From assembly GCA_030667205.1 (NCBI GenBank), contig DAOUWH010000002.1, positions 1 to 17,329 of the forward strand: a stretch of DNA of 17,329 nt. The letters are read 5' to 3'. The notes below the pieces were generated by a model, which was not told the DNA's origin, did not search any database, and saw only the letters and a list, made by a program, of their open reading frames with translations. Origin of the DNA: Nitrospirota bacterium. GTDB lineage: Bacteria > Nitrospirota > Thermodesulfovibrionia > Thermodesulfovibrionales > JdFR-86. Positions 6,732 through 14,252 of the stretch are shown in pieces (the stretch's first letter is position 1; every line of letters starts with the position of its first letter). The position numbers and the translations under genes are program-made.

Positions 6732-7832
6732 TTACCTGACGAGTTTTGGCTTGCTGCCGCTGCTTAACACGCCCCAGCATGTTATGCACTCAATGTCTGA
6801 TATTAAGATTGCGTTGGGTGCCGAACTGGGTGACACAGGCGGTGATGCACCAAGCACTGCGGCTGCTTCTTCACAGGCACAATATGGTTTAATGCTCGGG
6901 TTTGTGGAATAAACCTCTTTGAGAGTTACTCTTGCATAGCCAACGATGTCATAGGGTTCCGAATTTTGACCTTGAGCTCCCGGCGGACAGTCATTGAACG
7001 TGGGAACGGTTATGCTCCATGATGTCACGTTGCCTGAAACGATTGTTTTGTTTTCTTTGTCATATTCAGGGTTAACAAAGGCGCACTGGAATTGCCTGGC
7101 CATCTTCTTGTCAACACCGTTATTTGAATAGACGCTTAGGCCGCAGGCGTCAAGTTCCTTTCCACAGAAAAAGCCGGCTAGTTCCTCCTGATCCATCGCC
7201 TGGCTTTCTTCGTCAAAAAGCGTCCACGCAATACCCTGCTGTGCTTCTCCCTCGGGCCCAAGCTCGTCAGGAAAAGGTGACCAGTACATTAAAGTGTCTT
7301 CCGACAGGCTACAAGCGTTCGTACAGAAGGCTATTGGAGCGTTTGCATGTGTTGACAGTGCTGCGATAGCCTCAGTCGTGATATCCATTGCATCCCAACC
7401 CGCAACTCTAAACAGGAGCGGCAAAGAACTATTTGGGGAATCATCAGTTTTGCGAGGCCTGGCCTGAAGTGCGTTAACCGGCGTAATGCCGGGCTGGTAG
7501 TTAGAACCGCTCCAGTGCCCGACAGTTATATCGTTTGAGTTGCTAAGGGATGTATCGAAATCGCAATCCAGCTTTACTGGTTTCCCCGAAGCATAATTCT
7601 TCTCTGAGAATTTCTGCGCCTCCTGTCTTGCTAAAAACTGCGTGCTGTCGTCGCTGTCGTTTATTTTGCTTATACCCGCCAAAGCAGCGGCATCAGCCGC
7701 GACCTGGAGCTGGTGACTTACATAGTACGCATAGCTCACGTTTAAGACGAACCCGATAAGAGCTATAAGGAAAACCAGCGATAAGGCAACAAATATGACA
7801 GCGACGCCTTTGCTGCCAGGTTTATACGTCAC
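6732..7832 (-). CDS. TadG/TadE-like Flp pilus-assembly protein (orphan)
   Basis: 366 residues from a GTG with a strong SD (AGGAGGG, 5-base spacing, 7838-7844). The N-terminus has a short basic stretch, one membrane segment (about residues 9-32) and then SYAYYVSHQLQVAADAAALAG. This is the hallmark of the Tad/TadG N-terminal region, found in pseudopilins and secreted proteins of Flp pilus systems. The remainder (about 45-366) is likely periplasmic or extracellular. It has many cysteines (CTNACS, FFCGKELDACG, DCPP, YCACEE, CITCW), which suggests disulfides, and I recognise no known domain there. No other tad genes are nearby. The DNA looks clearly less GC-rich than its neighbours, consistent with horizontal acquisition. 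Function is unassigned beyond the N-terminal similarity. Confidence 0.7.
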   Translation of the reverse strand: MTYKPGSKGVAVIFVALSLVFLIALIGFVLNVSYAYYVSHQLQVAADAAALAGISKINDSDDSTQFLARQEAQKFSEKNYASGKPVKLDCDFDTSLSNSNDITVGHWSGSNYQPGITPVNALQARPRKTDDSPNSSLPLLFRVAGWDAMDITTEAIAALSTHANAPIAFCTNACSLSEDTLMYWSPFPDELGPEGEAQQGIAWTLFDEESQAMDQEELAGFFCGKELDACGLSVYSNNGVDKKMARQFQCAFVNPEYDKENKTIVSGNVTSWSITVPTFNDCPPGAQGQNSEPYDIVGYARVTLKEVYSTNPSIKPYCACEEAAAVLGASPPVSPSSAPNAILISDIECITCWGVLSSGSKPKLVR

Positions 7833-7887
7833 TGTTACCCTCCTGCAGTATTTTTTCTCTTACAGAACTACTTGCCTACATTTAAAA

Positions 7888-7916
7888 AACGTATCACCAA
7901 TAAAGCACGGTGTCAA
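7888..7916 (-). promoter_or_regulatory. Sigma-70-like promoter for the TadG-like gene
   Basis: On the reverse strand: TTGACA (7911-7916, perfect -35), a 17-base spacer, then TACGTT (7888-7893) preceded by TG one base upstream (extended -10). It lies about 55 bases ahead of the GTG start and its SD. The rest of the 7833-8083 gap is relatively AT-rich, and I see no gene in it. Confidence 0.5.
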
Positions 7917-8083
7917 GCGATAATTTTGGGCACTCTGTTAATTGAATTTAGAAGGTAATAAATGGAAAAATCTGAATAAATACTCACGCTTGAAAGCTTC
8001 AAAAACTCAGGCCCCCTCCATTCCCACTGCATTATAGAATTTCCTGAAGGATTTTGGAAGGCCCTTACGGTTGCAATCCCACA

Positions 8084-9982
8084 CTACAAATACTCCTTTT
8101 TAAGCTCCTCGCTGAGCTTTCTTACATTGGGGTACGTTTCTGCATAGGGTTCGAGGGCCTCTACAAAGGCCTCTGCCTCGTCCTTCCTGCCCCCGGCTTT
8201 GAGGTAAAGCATGTAGTGGGCCACGCCCTTCCGGGTGATGAGCTTTATGGAGTTTTCGTAATACTTTTGCGATAGGTCGGCATCGCCCTGTTCCCTTAGC
8301 AGATAGGCGTAGTGGGCAAGCGGGATGAACATCGACATCTTAAGCTCGGTCGAGTAGACATCGGACGCCTTTTCCCTCAAGGTCCTTTCGTATACGAGCA
8401 TCCCGAAGGCCCGCCTGAACTCGTCCTTGGCACGGGCCCTGTCGATCTCCTGCTCAATCGGTATGAGCCTGTAGCTGTTGATGAACGGCACTATCCTGAA
8501 ACGGGAAATAAAATCTTCCGAAAGGCGCAGGACATCGAAGGCGAATACCTGTTTGCCGTAAAGGTAGTCATCGGGGACGGGATAAAAAGAGCCCATTGCC
8601 GGAAGGTCGCTGAAAAGGGTTTTATAGCTCCACATGGGGGCCGATTGCGTCATGATGCCCCCGGCATCGCCGTAAAGCAGGAGGACGTCGTCACGCTTTT
8701 TCTCGACAAAGTTCTTGTAGGCCAGGGGAAAGTACGAGGAGTCCGAGTCGGCTATCACGATGCTCCGGGGCGGAAGGGCCTCAAGGAGGTTGTCCGAGAA
8801 ATCCTCGGCAAGATAATGCCTGCTGAGGTCGTTTGTCCTGAGGGCTTCGGGGAGTGTAAAGACAAGGGGCAGAAGCACCACGGCAAGGGCAAGCAGCGGC
8901 TGGATGTCGGGTGCCCTGCGCGTAATGGGCCTGATAAGGAAGAACAGGCCGCACCCGGCAGATGCCGAGGCTATGTAAAGGGTCGGCAGCATATACGGGT
9001 CCAGCAGGAACAGGCTGTTGGCCCTGGGCTCCCCGGACGCATATACCATTGCCGAAAGCACTGCCGCATATGAAAGAAAAGAGGCAAGGACGAATGAAAG
9101 CTCGGCCTTCCTCCTCCAGAGCAGGGGTATGCACAGCACGGCCAGTACGCTGAAGATCCCCATGTTGCCGTATAAGAGATACCGCGCCACGTTATATATG
9201 CCGCGGAAGAAGCTTAAGGGGTCGTGGGCGGGTGCGGCCACAAGCTTGATGCTCGACTGGTATTCTTCCCTTAAGAACGTAACCAGGAAGTTTTTGAGCG
9301 TGCTTGCGTCGGAGTAGGCAAACAGCGCCCCGTCGGCAAGATATTTAAGGGAGCGTATGTGGCTTAAGACATAAATGCCCGTCCCTGCCGTAAAGAACAG
9401 GAGACAGTAAAGGGCCGTCCTCATGTCCCTCGCCCTCAGGGCTGAGGCAAGCGCCAGCGGGAAGACCATGAACCCTATGGTGTGGTGGTTGCCCATGCCA
9501 ATGCCCAGTATGAACGACATGGCAAAGAGAAGCCTCCTGTCCGGGGCCTCTTTCAGGAACCTCAGGCCGAGGTAGAAAATTGCCATTACGAGCGCGGCAT
9601 TAAGGGTATAGACCTCGGCCTTTGTCGCCTCTGCCCAGGCAAGGGGCGTTGCTGCCGAAAGAAGGGCCGCGAACACGGCGGCGGGGGTGTTTCCGTCGGT
9701 GAGCATGCGCACGGATTTAAAGACCAGCACCGAGGCCGCCGCCCCTGAAAGTGCCGAGAGGAGATTGAGTTTAAAAGCAACGCTCCCTGCGGGAATGAAC
9801 GAAAGCGCCTTGCCCAGCATTACGTAAAGCGGATAGCCCGGCGGGTGGGCGGGCCCGAGTGCGAAGGCAGAGACTGTTAGAAGGGGGCTGTCGCCGCTAA
9901 AGAGGGTGGGGCACAGATAAATCAGGTACAGGCAAAAGACGGAGATGAAAAGCGCAAGGGATATATAGTCTTTTGGTCTCAA
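8084..9982 (-). CDS. DUF2723 polytopic membrane protein, GT-C glycosyltransferase-like
   Basis: 632 residues, starting at TTG 9982 (no ATG or clear SD near the conserved N-terminus). The first membrane helix (about 6-25) is followed by the DUF2723 hallmark FSGDSPLLT then GPAHPPGYPLYVMLGK (about 43-58). Roughly ten further hydrophobic segments run to about residue 375, followed by a soluble tail with TPR-like helices (about 560-625). The DUF2723/TMEM260 family is GT-C fold, and the animal member is a protein O-mannosyltransferase. The donor here is presumably lipid-linked (inference). The family acid at the GDSxEL position appears to be Leu (L34), while D31 is kept. It lies downstream of a prepilin on the same strand, separated by a hairpin, so pilin or envelope glycosylation is a plausible but unproven role. 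Confidence 0.75.
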   Translation of the reverse strand: MRPKDYISLALFISVFCLYLIYLCPTLFSGDSPLLTVSAFALGPAHPPGYPLYVMLGKALSFIPAGSVAFKLNLLSALSGAAASVLVFKSVRMLTDGNTPAAVFAALLSAATPLAWAEATKAEVYTLNAALVMAIFYLGLRFLKEAPDRRLLFAMSFILGIGMGNHHTIGFMVFPLALASALRARDMRTALYCLLFFTAGTGIYVLSHIRSLKYLADGALFAYSDASTLKNFLVTFLREEYQSSIKLVAAPAHDPLSFFRGIYNVARYLLYGNMGIFSVLAVLCIPLLWRRKAELSFVLASFLSYAAVLSAMVYASGEPRANSLFLLDPYMLPTLYIASASAGCGLFFLIRPITRRAPDIQPLLALAVVLLPLVFTLPEALRTNDLSRHYLAEDFSDNLLEALPPRSIVIADSDSSYFPLAYKNFVEKKRDDVLLLYGDAGGIMTQSAPMWSYKTLFSDLPAMGSFYPVPDDYLYGKQVFAFDVLRLSEDFISRFRIVPFINSYRLIPIEQEIDRARAKDEFRRAFGMLVYERTLREKASDVYSTELKMSMFIPLAHYAYLLREQGDADLSQKYYENSIKLITRKGVAHYMLYLKAGGRKDEAEAFVEALEPYAETYPNVRKLSEELKKEYL

Positions 9983-9992
9983 GCGAGTGTAA

Positions 9993-10018
9993 AATGCGGG
10001 GCCTGATGGCCCCGCATT
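9993..10018 (-). terminator. Perfect 11-bp hairpin after the prepilin gene
   Basis: Arms 9993-10003 and 10008-10018 (AATGCGGGGCC paired with GGCCCCGCATT) with a 4-base loop. On the reverse strand the stem is followed by a short T run (TT after the stem's own TT). It sits 25 bases past the prepilin stop and 10 bases before the TTG of the DUF2723 gene. The T-tract is short, so it may be a leaky terminator or an mRNA-stabilising stem. Confidence 0.6.
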
Positions 10019-10043
10019 AAGTAGTAGCCTTTATGTGGCGATT

Positions 10044-10427
10044 TTAGGGGTATGTCGTTACGGTGAGGTTGCCGAAGTCGATGATAGGATCACCGGTGAT
10101 AGTCCAAGAGCCGCCCGCCCTCGCGCCGAAAATCGTGTTTGCGCCGCCCCTGATCGTAATCGCACCGCCGTCGTTAACCTGTAGGGTGCCGGAGTCGCCT
10201 CCGAGGCGGGCATTGACCGCCGCAATTGCCGGGTCGCTTTTCACCGATGCGATCGCAATCCCGTAGGCAGAGGCGATATTGCCGTATATGCCCCTGATTG
10301 CCGCATTTTCGGCATCGGTCTGCAGGTCGTAGTACTTGACTATCGCTGCCGCGGCGAGTATGCCAAGGATGACGATAATCATTACCAGTTCAATAAGTGT
10401 GAAACCTCTGTTGTCCCTTAGCCTCAT
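10044..10427 (-). CDS. Type IV/II secretion prepilin (major pilin-like)
   Basis: 127 residues from the ATG at 10427. A GTG two codons earlier is part of the RBS itself: AGGAGG (10433-10438) sits five bases from the ATG, which decides the start. The short leader MRLRDNRG ends at the prepilin-peptidase site G8/F9, followed by FTLIELVMIIVILGILAAAAI with the conserved Glu at mature position 5. This helix anchors in the inner membrane and then polymerises. The rest is a small domain without cysteines (ending GSWTITGDPIIDFGNLTVTTYP). No pilus-assembly ATPase, platform or prepilin peptidase gene is in the window, so the assembly machine (T4P, MSHA-like or T2SS) cannot be named. Confidence 0.88.
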   Translation of the reverse strand: MRLRDNRGFTLIELVMIIVILGILAAAAIVKYYDLQTDAENAAIRGIYGNIASAYGIAIASVKSDPAIAAVNARLGGDSGTLQVNDGGAITIRGGANTIFGARAGGSWTITGDPIIDFGNLTVTTYP

Positions 10428-10432
10428 AAGCA

Positions 10433-10438
10433 CCTCCT
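10433..10438 (-). promoter_or_regulatory. Ribosome-binding site of the prepilin
   Basis: Perfect AGGAGG on the reverse strand, 5 bases from ATG 10427. It overlaps the upstream GTG, excluding that codon as the start. Confidence 0.8.
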
Positions 10439-10482
10439 GTAAACTTTAAATGGTCGTCTCCGTAGTTTTAACTTCCGGACAC

Positions 10483-10488
10483 ATTATA
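10483..10488 (-). promoter_or_regulatory. Candidate -10 box for the prepilin
   Basis: TATAAT on the reverse strand, about 55 bases before the prepilin ATG, in an AT-rich 113-base gap. A TTGACG at 10496-10501 is only 7 bases away, too close to act as its -35. No good -35 lies at 16-18 bases. Confidence 0.35.
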
Positions 10489-10540
10489 TCGCAATCGTCA
10501 AAATTATAACCATAACTTTATAATAATGCAAGTAAAATGT

Positions 10541-11935
10541 TTAAATCAATAACAATTTTGCCACTTCCTCCTGCGCCGTCCCTGATGCCCACCAGGCGTA
10601 GACACTCGTAATATCCCCTCCGAGGCCTTTGATGAGGTGCGGGCTTCCGAAGCTAACCGCTACCTTCAAATTGCCCTCAAGCGCCCTCAGGGAGTCCTTT
10701 ATCCACGGTGCGGCACCGCCCTTAAATGCTTGTATTTTCGAGAAAATTGCAACTACGACGTCTGTTCCCGCAGGTGCCGGCTCCTCTAGGTTGCCTCCAT
10801 CCCCGGTGATGAGGCTTTGGCCGAGGGATGGAAACCCCTCCCTGAGTGCCCGGATAAAGGCCGAGCCTTTTTCCTCCCCGTCGGTCAGCACTATCACGAA
10901 GGGGTTTTTAAACGGTAGTAAAACGCCCTCGACCGTTATTGCCTTTTGGGTGATCTCTCGCGAGAGGTCTTCGCACAGCGGGGGAGGGGCGGTGGATGCG
11001 GGGGTTTTAAGCAGGGTCTCCCTGAATTTTTTCAACCGGTCGCTTTTTATATTGAGGCCGCTTTGTTCAAGTTCGGAGGCAAGCCTCTCGGGCTCCTCGG
11101 GATGAAGCAGGAGGTCCACCCCTGCCTCAAGCGCCATACGGGCGGCCTCCGAGGCACTGTATGAACCGAGTCCTTTCATGTTCATGGCGTCGGTTATGAT
11201 AACTCCTGAAAACTCCATCTCGTCCCTGATAAACCTGACCGCCGCCGGGGAGACGGAAACAGGGTCTCCTGAGGGTTCTATCGCGGGCACGCTCAGGTGC
11301 CCCAGCATCATCATGCCGAGGCCAGAGGCGACGGCTCTTCTGAAGGGCTTGAGCTCGCAGGCCTCAAGCTCCTCAATGGATTTTTCGACCAAGGGCAAAA
11401 CCAGGTGGGAATCCACAGAGGTGCTTCCGTGCCCGGGAAAGTGTTTTCCGCAGGGCTGGATGTTGTTTTCAATAAATGTCTCTGCCATCATGGCCCCGAG
11501 GGCCGAGACCGTTTCGGGCTCCTCTGAGAAAGCACGCGTGGAGATGATCGGATTTTCGGGGTTGGTGTCCACGTCGAGCACCGGGGCGAAGATGGTGTTA
11601 ATGCCTGCATAGGCGGCCTCGCGGGCCATGCATTCAAATGCCTTTCGCGCAAGCCCGGGGCTTTCGCTCTCGGCTCGCGAGATGGCCGCGGCGGGCGGAA
11701 GGAGCGTGCCCCCTCTTAGTTGCTGGCCAAGCCCCTGCTCGAGGTCGGACGCTATGATGAGCGGAATTGAGGCCTCCTCCTGAAGCATCAGTATTCCCTC
11801 TCTGAGGGCTTCGACCTCGCCTCCGAACACTACGAAGCCCGCCACGCCTTTTTTTACAAGTTCGAGATAGCGGGCGAGGTTATTTTTGATCTCATCGCCT
11901 TCGAGACGGGGCACAAGGAATTGGTGGAAGTCCAT
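10541..11935 (-). CDS. nagZ: Beta-N-acetylhexosaminidase NagZ-like, glycoside hydrolase family 3
   Basis: 464 residues. The GH3 TIM-barrel domain (about 1-300) carries KHFPGHG (164-170) followed by D175 and H177, the His/Asp general acid-base loop typical of NagZ-type enzymes, and ITDAMNMKGL with nucleophile D249. NagZ cleaves N-acetylglucosamine from anhydro-muropeptides in cytoplasmic peptidoglycan recycling. I see no signal peptide, consistent with that location. The C-terminal 130 or so residues form an extra alpha/beta domain, as in two-domain GH3 enzymes, longer than the roughly 340-residue E. coli protein. The ATG at 11935 has no SD, with a TATAAT only 5 bases upstream. It is divergent from ftsY across 16 bases. 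A related GH3 specificity cannot be excluded. Confidence 0.85.
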   Translation of the reverse strand: MDFHQFLVPRLEGDEIKNNLARYLELVKKGVAGFVVFGGEVEALREGILMLQEEASIPLIIASDLEQGLGQQLRGGTLLPPAAAISRAESESPGLARKAFECMAREAAYAGINTIFAPVLDVDTNPENPIISTRAFSEEPETVSALGAMMAETFIENNIQPCGKHFPGHGSTSVDSHLVLPLVEKSIEELEACELKPFRRAVASGLGMMMLGHLSVPAIEPSGDPVSVSPAAVRFIRDEMEFSGVIITDAMNMKGLGSYSASEAARMALEAGVDLLLHPEEPERLASELEQSGLNIKSDRLKKFRETLLKTPASTAPPPLCEDLSREITQKAITVEGVLLPFKNPFVIVLTDGEEKGSAFIRALREGFPSLGQSLITGDGGNLEEPAPAGTDVVVAIFSKIQAFKGGAAPWIKDSLRALEGNLKVAVSFGSPHLIKGLGGDITSVYAWWASGTAQEEVAKLLLI

Positions 11936-11939
11936 GCTG

Positions 11940-11946
11940 TATTATA
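11940..11946. promoter_or_regulatory. Overlapping divergent -10 boxes between nagZ and ftsY
   Basis: The 16-base spacer (11936-11951) contains TATTATA. It reads as TATTAT (11940-11945) toward ftsY with 6 bases to its ATG, and as TATAAT (11941-11946 on the reverse strand) toward nagZ with 5 bases to its ATG. Neither gene has an SD, so both mRNAs would begin at or next to the start codon. No good -35 was found for either direction. Confidence 0.4.
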
Positions 11947-11951
11947 CATAG

Positions 11952-12854
11952 ATGGGTTTGTTCGAAAGGCTTAAGGAAGGGCTCGCAAAGACAAGGGGCG
12001 GGCTTGCGGGGAGAATAGAAGCGGTCTTCTCCGGCAGGGGGCTTGACGAGGAGACCCTTGAGGAGCTCGAAGAGGTCCTCATAAGCTCCGACGTGGGCGT
12101 GAAGGCCTCCCTGGAGATTTGCGAGCACCTCAGGGAGAAGCAGCAGGAGATAAAGGCCTCGGGTTCGGTAAACGAGTTCATCAAAAAGGAGATGGCCGCG
12201 ATTCTCGGCAACTCACAGCCCCTTGTGACCTTCGGCGAGAGCCCCTTTGTGATACTTGTCCTGGGCGTAAACGGGACGGGAAAGACCACCACTATCGGGA
12301 AGCTGGCAAGCAGGTACGTCTCCGAGGGCATGTCCGTAATGCTCGCGGCCTCCGACACCTTCAGGGCGGCCGCTATCGAGCAGCTTGAGATATGGGCCCG
12401 GAGGGCAGGGGCCGGGATAATCAAGCACCAGAGCGGCGCGGATCCCGCTGCCGTGGCCTACGACGCGGTCGAGGCCGCAAGACACAGGAATATCGACGTC
12501 GTCATCGTTGATACCGCTGGCAGACTCCATACTAAAAGCCCACTCATGGAGGAGCTGAAAAAGGTCAAGCGCGTAATCGGCAAGGCAATGCCCGACGCCC
12601 CGCAGGAAGTGCTTCTGGTGCTCGATGCCACCACGGGGCAGAACGCCCTCAGCCAGGCCGGGACGTTCAACGACGCCCTCGGCATAAGCGGCATCGCCCT
12701 TACCAAGCTTGACGGCACGGCAAAGGGCGGCATCATATTCGCGATTAAAAAAGAGCTCGGAATACCCGTAAGGCTTATCGGTATAGGCGAGGGTGTGGAC
12801 GACCTCAGGGATTTCGACCCGGCGGAGTTCGTCGAGGCGCTCTTCAGCAAGTAA
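11952..12854 (+). CDS. ftsY: Signal recognition particle receptor FtsY
   Basis: 300 residues: a short N-terminal helix (MGLFERLKEGLAKT) and an NG domain, without the long acidic A domain of E. coli FtsY. SRP-GTPase motifs are G1 GVNGTGKT (105-112), G2 DTFRAAA (135-141), G3 DTAGR (187-191), G4 TKLD (251-254), and closing loop GIGEGVDDLRDFDP (277-290). It docks SRP-ribosome complexes at the inner membrane for co-translational insertion. The N-terminal extension distinguishes it from Ffh, which would carry a C-terminal M domain. There is no SD upstream. Its stop lies five bases from the stop of convergent ino1, with no terminator between them. Confidence 0.95.
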   Translation: MGLFERLKEGLAKTRGGLAGRIEAVFSGRGLDEETLEELEEVLISSDVGVKASLEICEHLREKQQEIKASGSVNEFIKKEMAAILGNSQPLVTFGESPFVILVLGVNGTGKTTTIGKLASRYVSEGMSVMLAASDTFRAAAIEQLEIWARRAGAGIIKHQSGADPAAVAYDAVEAARHRNIDVVIVDTAGRLHTKSPLMEELKKVKRVIGKAMPDAPQEVLLVLDATTGQNALSQAGTFNDALGISGIALTKLDGTAKGGIIFAIKKELGIPVRLIGIGEGVDDLRDFDPAEFVEALFSK

Positions 12855-12859
12855 TCCGC

Positions 12860-14029
12860 TCAGGAATCGTCTTCGTTGTTGCGCGAGAACCTGGGTTCGC
12901 TGACTATGGCTGATGTGTCGTGTATGTTTCTTTCCCACCTGCCGGCGATGAACGCTTCCGTCATGCGGTAGGCCTCGTCGTCGGTGTACTGCACCGGCGG
13001 GTGCTTCATGAAGTAGGCCGAAGGGGGATAGAGCACGCCGCCCTCGCCGCGGTCCAGGGCGAGCTTGGCGCAGCGTATGGCGTCTATGGCCACGCCGGCC
13101 GAATTCGGAGAGTCCTCGACCGAGAGGCGTAGCTCCAGGTTCATGGGCACGCCTCCGAAGAGCTTGCCCTCCATTCGGATGAAACACACCTTGTTGTCCT
13201 TCTGCCAGGCGACATAGTCGCTGGGGCCGATATGTATGTTTTCGTCTTCGAGCCTGCTCTCGGCCACGGACTGTACGGCTTCGGTCTTTGAAGTTTTCTT
13301 CGAGACAAGGCGGCTGCGGTTGAGCATGTTCAGGAAATCGGTATTGCCGCCTGTGTTGAGCTGGTAGGTGCGCTCGAGCGTTACTCCCCGCTTCCTGAAA
13401 AGGTCGGTTAACATCCTGTGTGTGATGGTCGCGCCGAGTTGGGCCTTGATGTCGTCTCCGATGATGGGGACGTTGCTGTCCTTGAAGCGCTGGGCCCATG
13501 TCGGGTCGCTGGCGATGAATACAGGCATGCAGTTGATAAACGCTACGTTTGCCTTCAGTGCGCACTTTGCGTAGAACCGGGTGGCGTCCTCGGAGCCGAC
13601 GGGGAGATAGTTCAGGAGTATCTCGGCGCCGGATTTCTTAAGCTCGGAGACGACTTCGTTCTCGCCGGGCTCCGGGGCATCGGCCAGGGCGAAGGTATAT
13701 TTGTCGGCGTAGTCCCTCATGTGTTCGGAAAAGCCGTCAAGGATGCGGCCCATCTGGACCTTTACGTCCGATTGGGGCACGTCCTTGCAAAATACCGTTG
13801 TATTGTTGGGCTCCGCGAAGATGGCCTCCGAGACGTCTTTCCCAATCTTCCTTTTATCGATATCAAAAGCAATGGCCACCTGGATATCGGAGGGCTTGTA
13901 TCCTTCGATGTCCCAGTGCATGAGGCCGAATGCTTCGTTGGCGTCTTTATCCCTGTAGTGCTGGATACCCTGGACAAGCGAGCTGGCACAGTTGCCGACC
14001 CCGACAATCGCTATCCTGATTTTGCCCAT
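12860..14029 (-). CDS. ino1: Inositol-3-phosphate synthase (actinobacterial-type Ino1)
   Basis: 389 residues from the ATG at 14029. An ATG at 14035 directly abuts GGAGG (14036-14040), while 14029 has a proper 6-base spacing. The enzyme converts glucose 6-phosphate to 1L-myo-inositol 1-phosphate with NAD. Visible are the Rossmann motif VGVGNCASSL near residue 8, NYLPVGSE, IGDDIKAQLGATITHR, LNTGGNTDFLNM and SPNSAG. These match the compact Ino1 of Mycobacterium rather than the longer eukaryotic form. Inositol could feed phosphatidylinositol lipids, di-myo-inositol phosphate or other solutes; nothing adjacent decides which. It has its own promoter (14124-14152) and an 80-90-base leader. Confidence 0.92.
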   Translation of the reverse strand: MGKIRIAIVGVGNCASSLVQGIQHYRDKDANEAFGLMHWDIEGYKPSDIQVAIAFDIDKRKIGKDVSEAIFAEPNNTTVFCKDVPQSDVKVQMGRILDGFSEHMRDYADKYTFALADAPEPGENEVVSELKKSGAEILLNYLPVGSEDATRFYAKCALKANVAFINCMPVFIASDPTWAQRFKDSNVPIIGDDIKAQLGATITHRMLTDLFRKRGVTLERTYQLNTGGNTDFLNMLNRSRLVSKKTSKTEAVQSVAESRLEDENIHIGPSDYVAWQKDNKVCFIRMEGKLFGGVPMNLELRLSVEDSPNSAGVAIDAIRCAKLALDRGEGGVLYPPSAYFMKHPPVQYTDDEAYRMTEAFIAGRWERNIHDTSAIVSEPRFSRNNEDDS

Positions 14030-14035
14030 CTTCAT

Positions 14036-14040
14036 CCTCC
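14036..14040 (-). promoter_or_regulatory. Ribosome-binding site of ino1
   Basis: GGAGG (GGGAGG with the next base) on the reverse strand. It touches the ATG at 14035 and is 6 bases from the ATG at 14029, favouring the latter as start. Confidence 0.65.
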
Positions 14041-14123
14041 CGGAAATTCTATAAGTTCATTTTACGAAAAATTTCCTGCTGAAACGGAAACACAAGTAAA
14101 ACCCCTGCGGACATCTTAGCATA

Positions 14124-14152
14124 ATTTTATGCCTTTCCGGATATGTAGTCAA
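14124..14152 (-). promoter_or_regulatory. Sigma-70-like promoter for ino1
   Basis: On the reverse strand: TTGACT (14147-14152), a 17-base spacer, TAAAAT (14124-14129). Both boxes match five of six consensus positions at ideal spacing. The inferred start near 14117 leaves a leader of roughly 85 bases. Confidence 0.6.
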
Positions 14153-14195
14153 GATATTTTATGCTTTTTTATTAAGCAGGTGTACCCCCTATTGC

Positions 14196-14224
14196 TTGAC
14201 ATGGGTATATATAAGGGTTATCAT
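14196..14224 (+). promoter_or_regulatory. Near-consensus sigma-70 promoter of the DUF177-rpmF-plsX-fabH operon
   Basis: TTGACA (14196-14201, perfect), a 17-base spacer, TATCAT (14219-14224, five of six). The predicted start near 14231 lies about 20 bases before the ATG at 14253. The TTG inside the -35 box opens a longer reading frame, which is therefore not the real start of the gene. Confidence 0.7.
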
Positions 14225-14252
14225 GTTAATCTGTCTTTTTTGGCATAAGGAA

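Noticed and set aside
6622..6912. 96-codon forward open frame near the TadG-like gene end
   Set aside because: It runs opposite the TadG-like coding end, has no proper start context and shows no motif.
10496..10501. TTGACG as -35 box of the prepilin
   Set aside because: Only 7 bases separate it from the TATAAT, far from the 16-18 base requirement.
12213..13565. 450-codon open frame on the reverse strand spanning ftsY and ino1
   Set aside because: It overlaps two certain genes, is antisense to one and out of frame with the other, and its product is Arg/His/Pro-rich as expected of a GC-rich shadow frame.
13418..14119. 233-codon forward open frame
   Set aside because: Antisense to ino1 and its promoter; no family resemblance.
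14036..14195. Possible riboswitch in the ino1 leader
   Set aside because: I could not recognise a known riboswitch core or a convincing multi-stem fold; only a small GCATAA/TTATGC stem is visible, and it overlaps the promoter.
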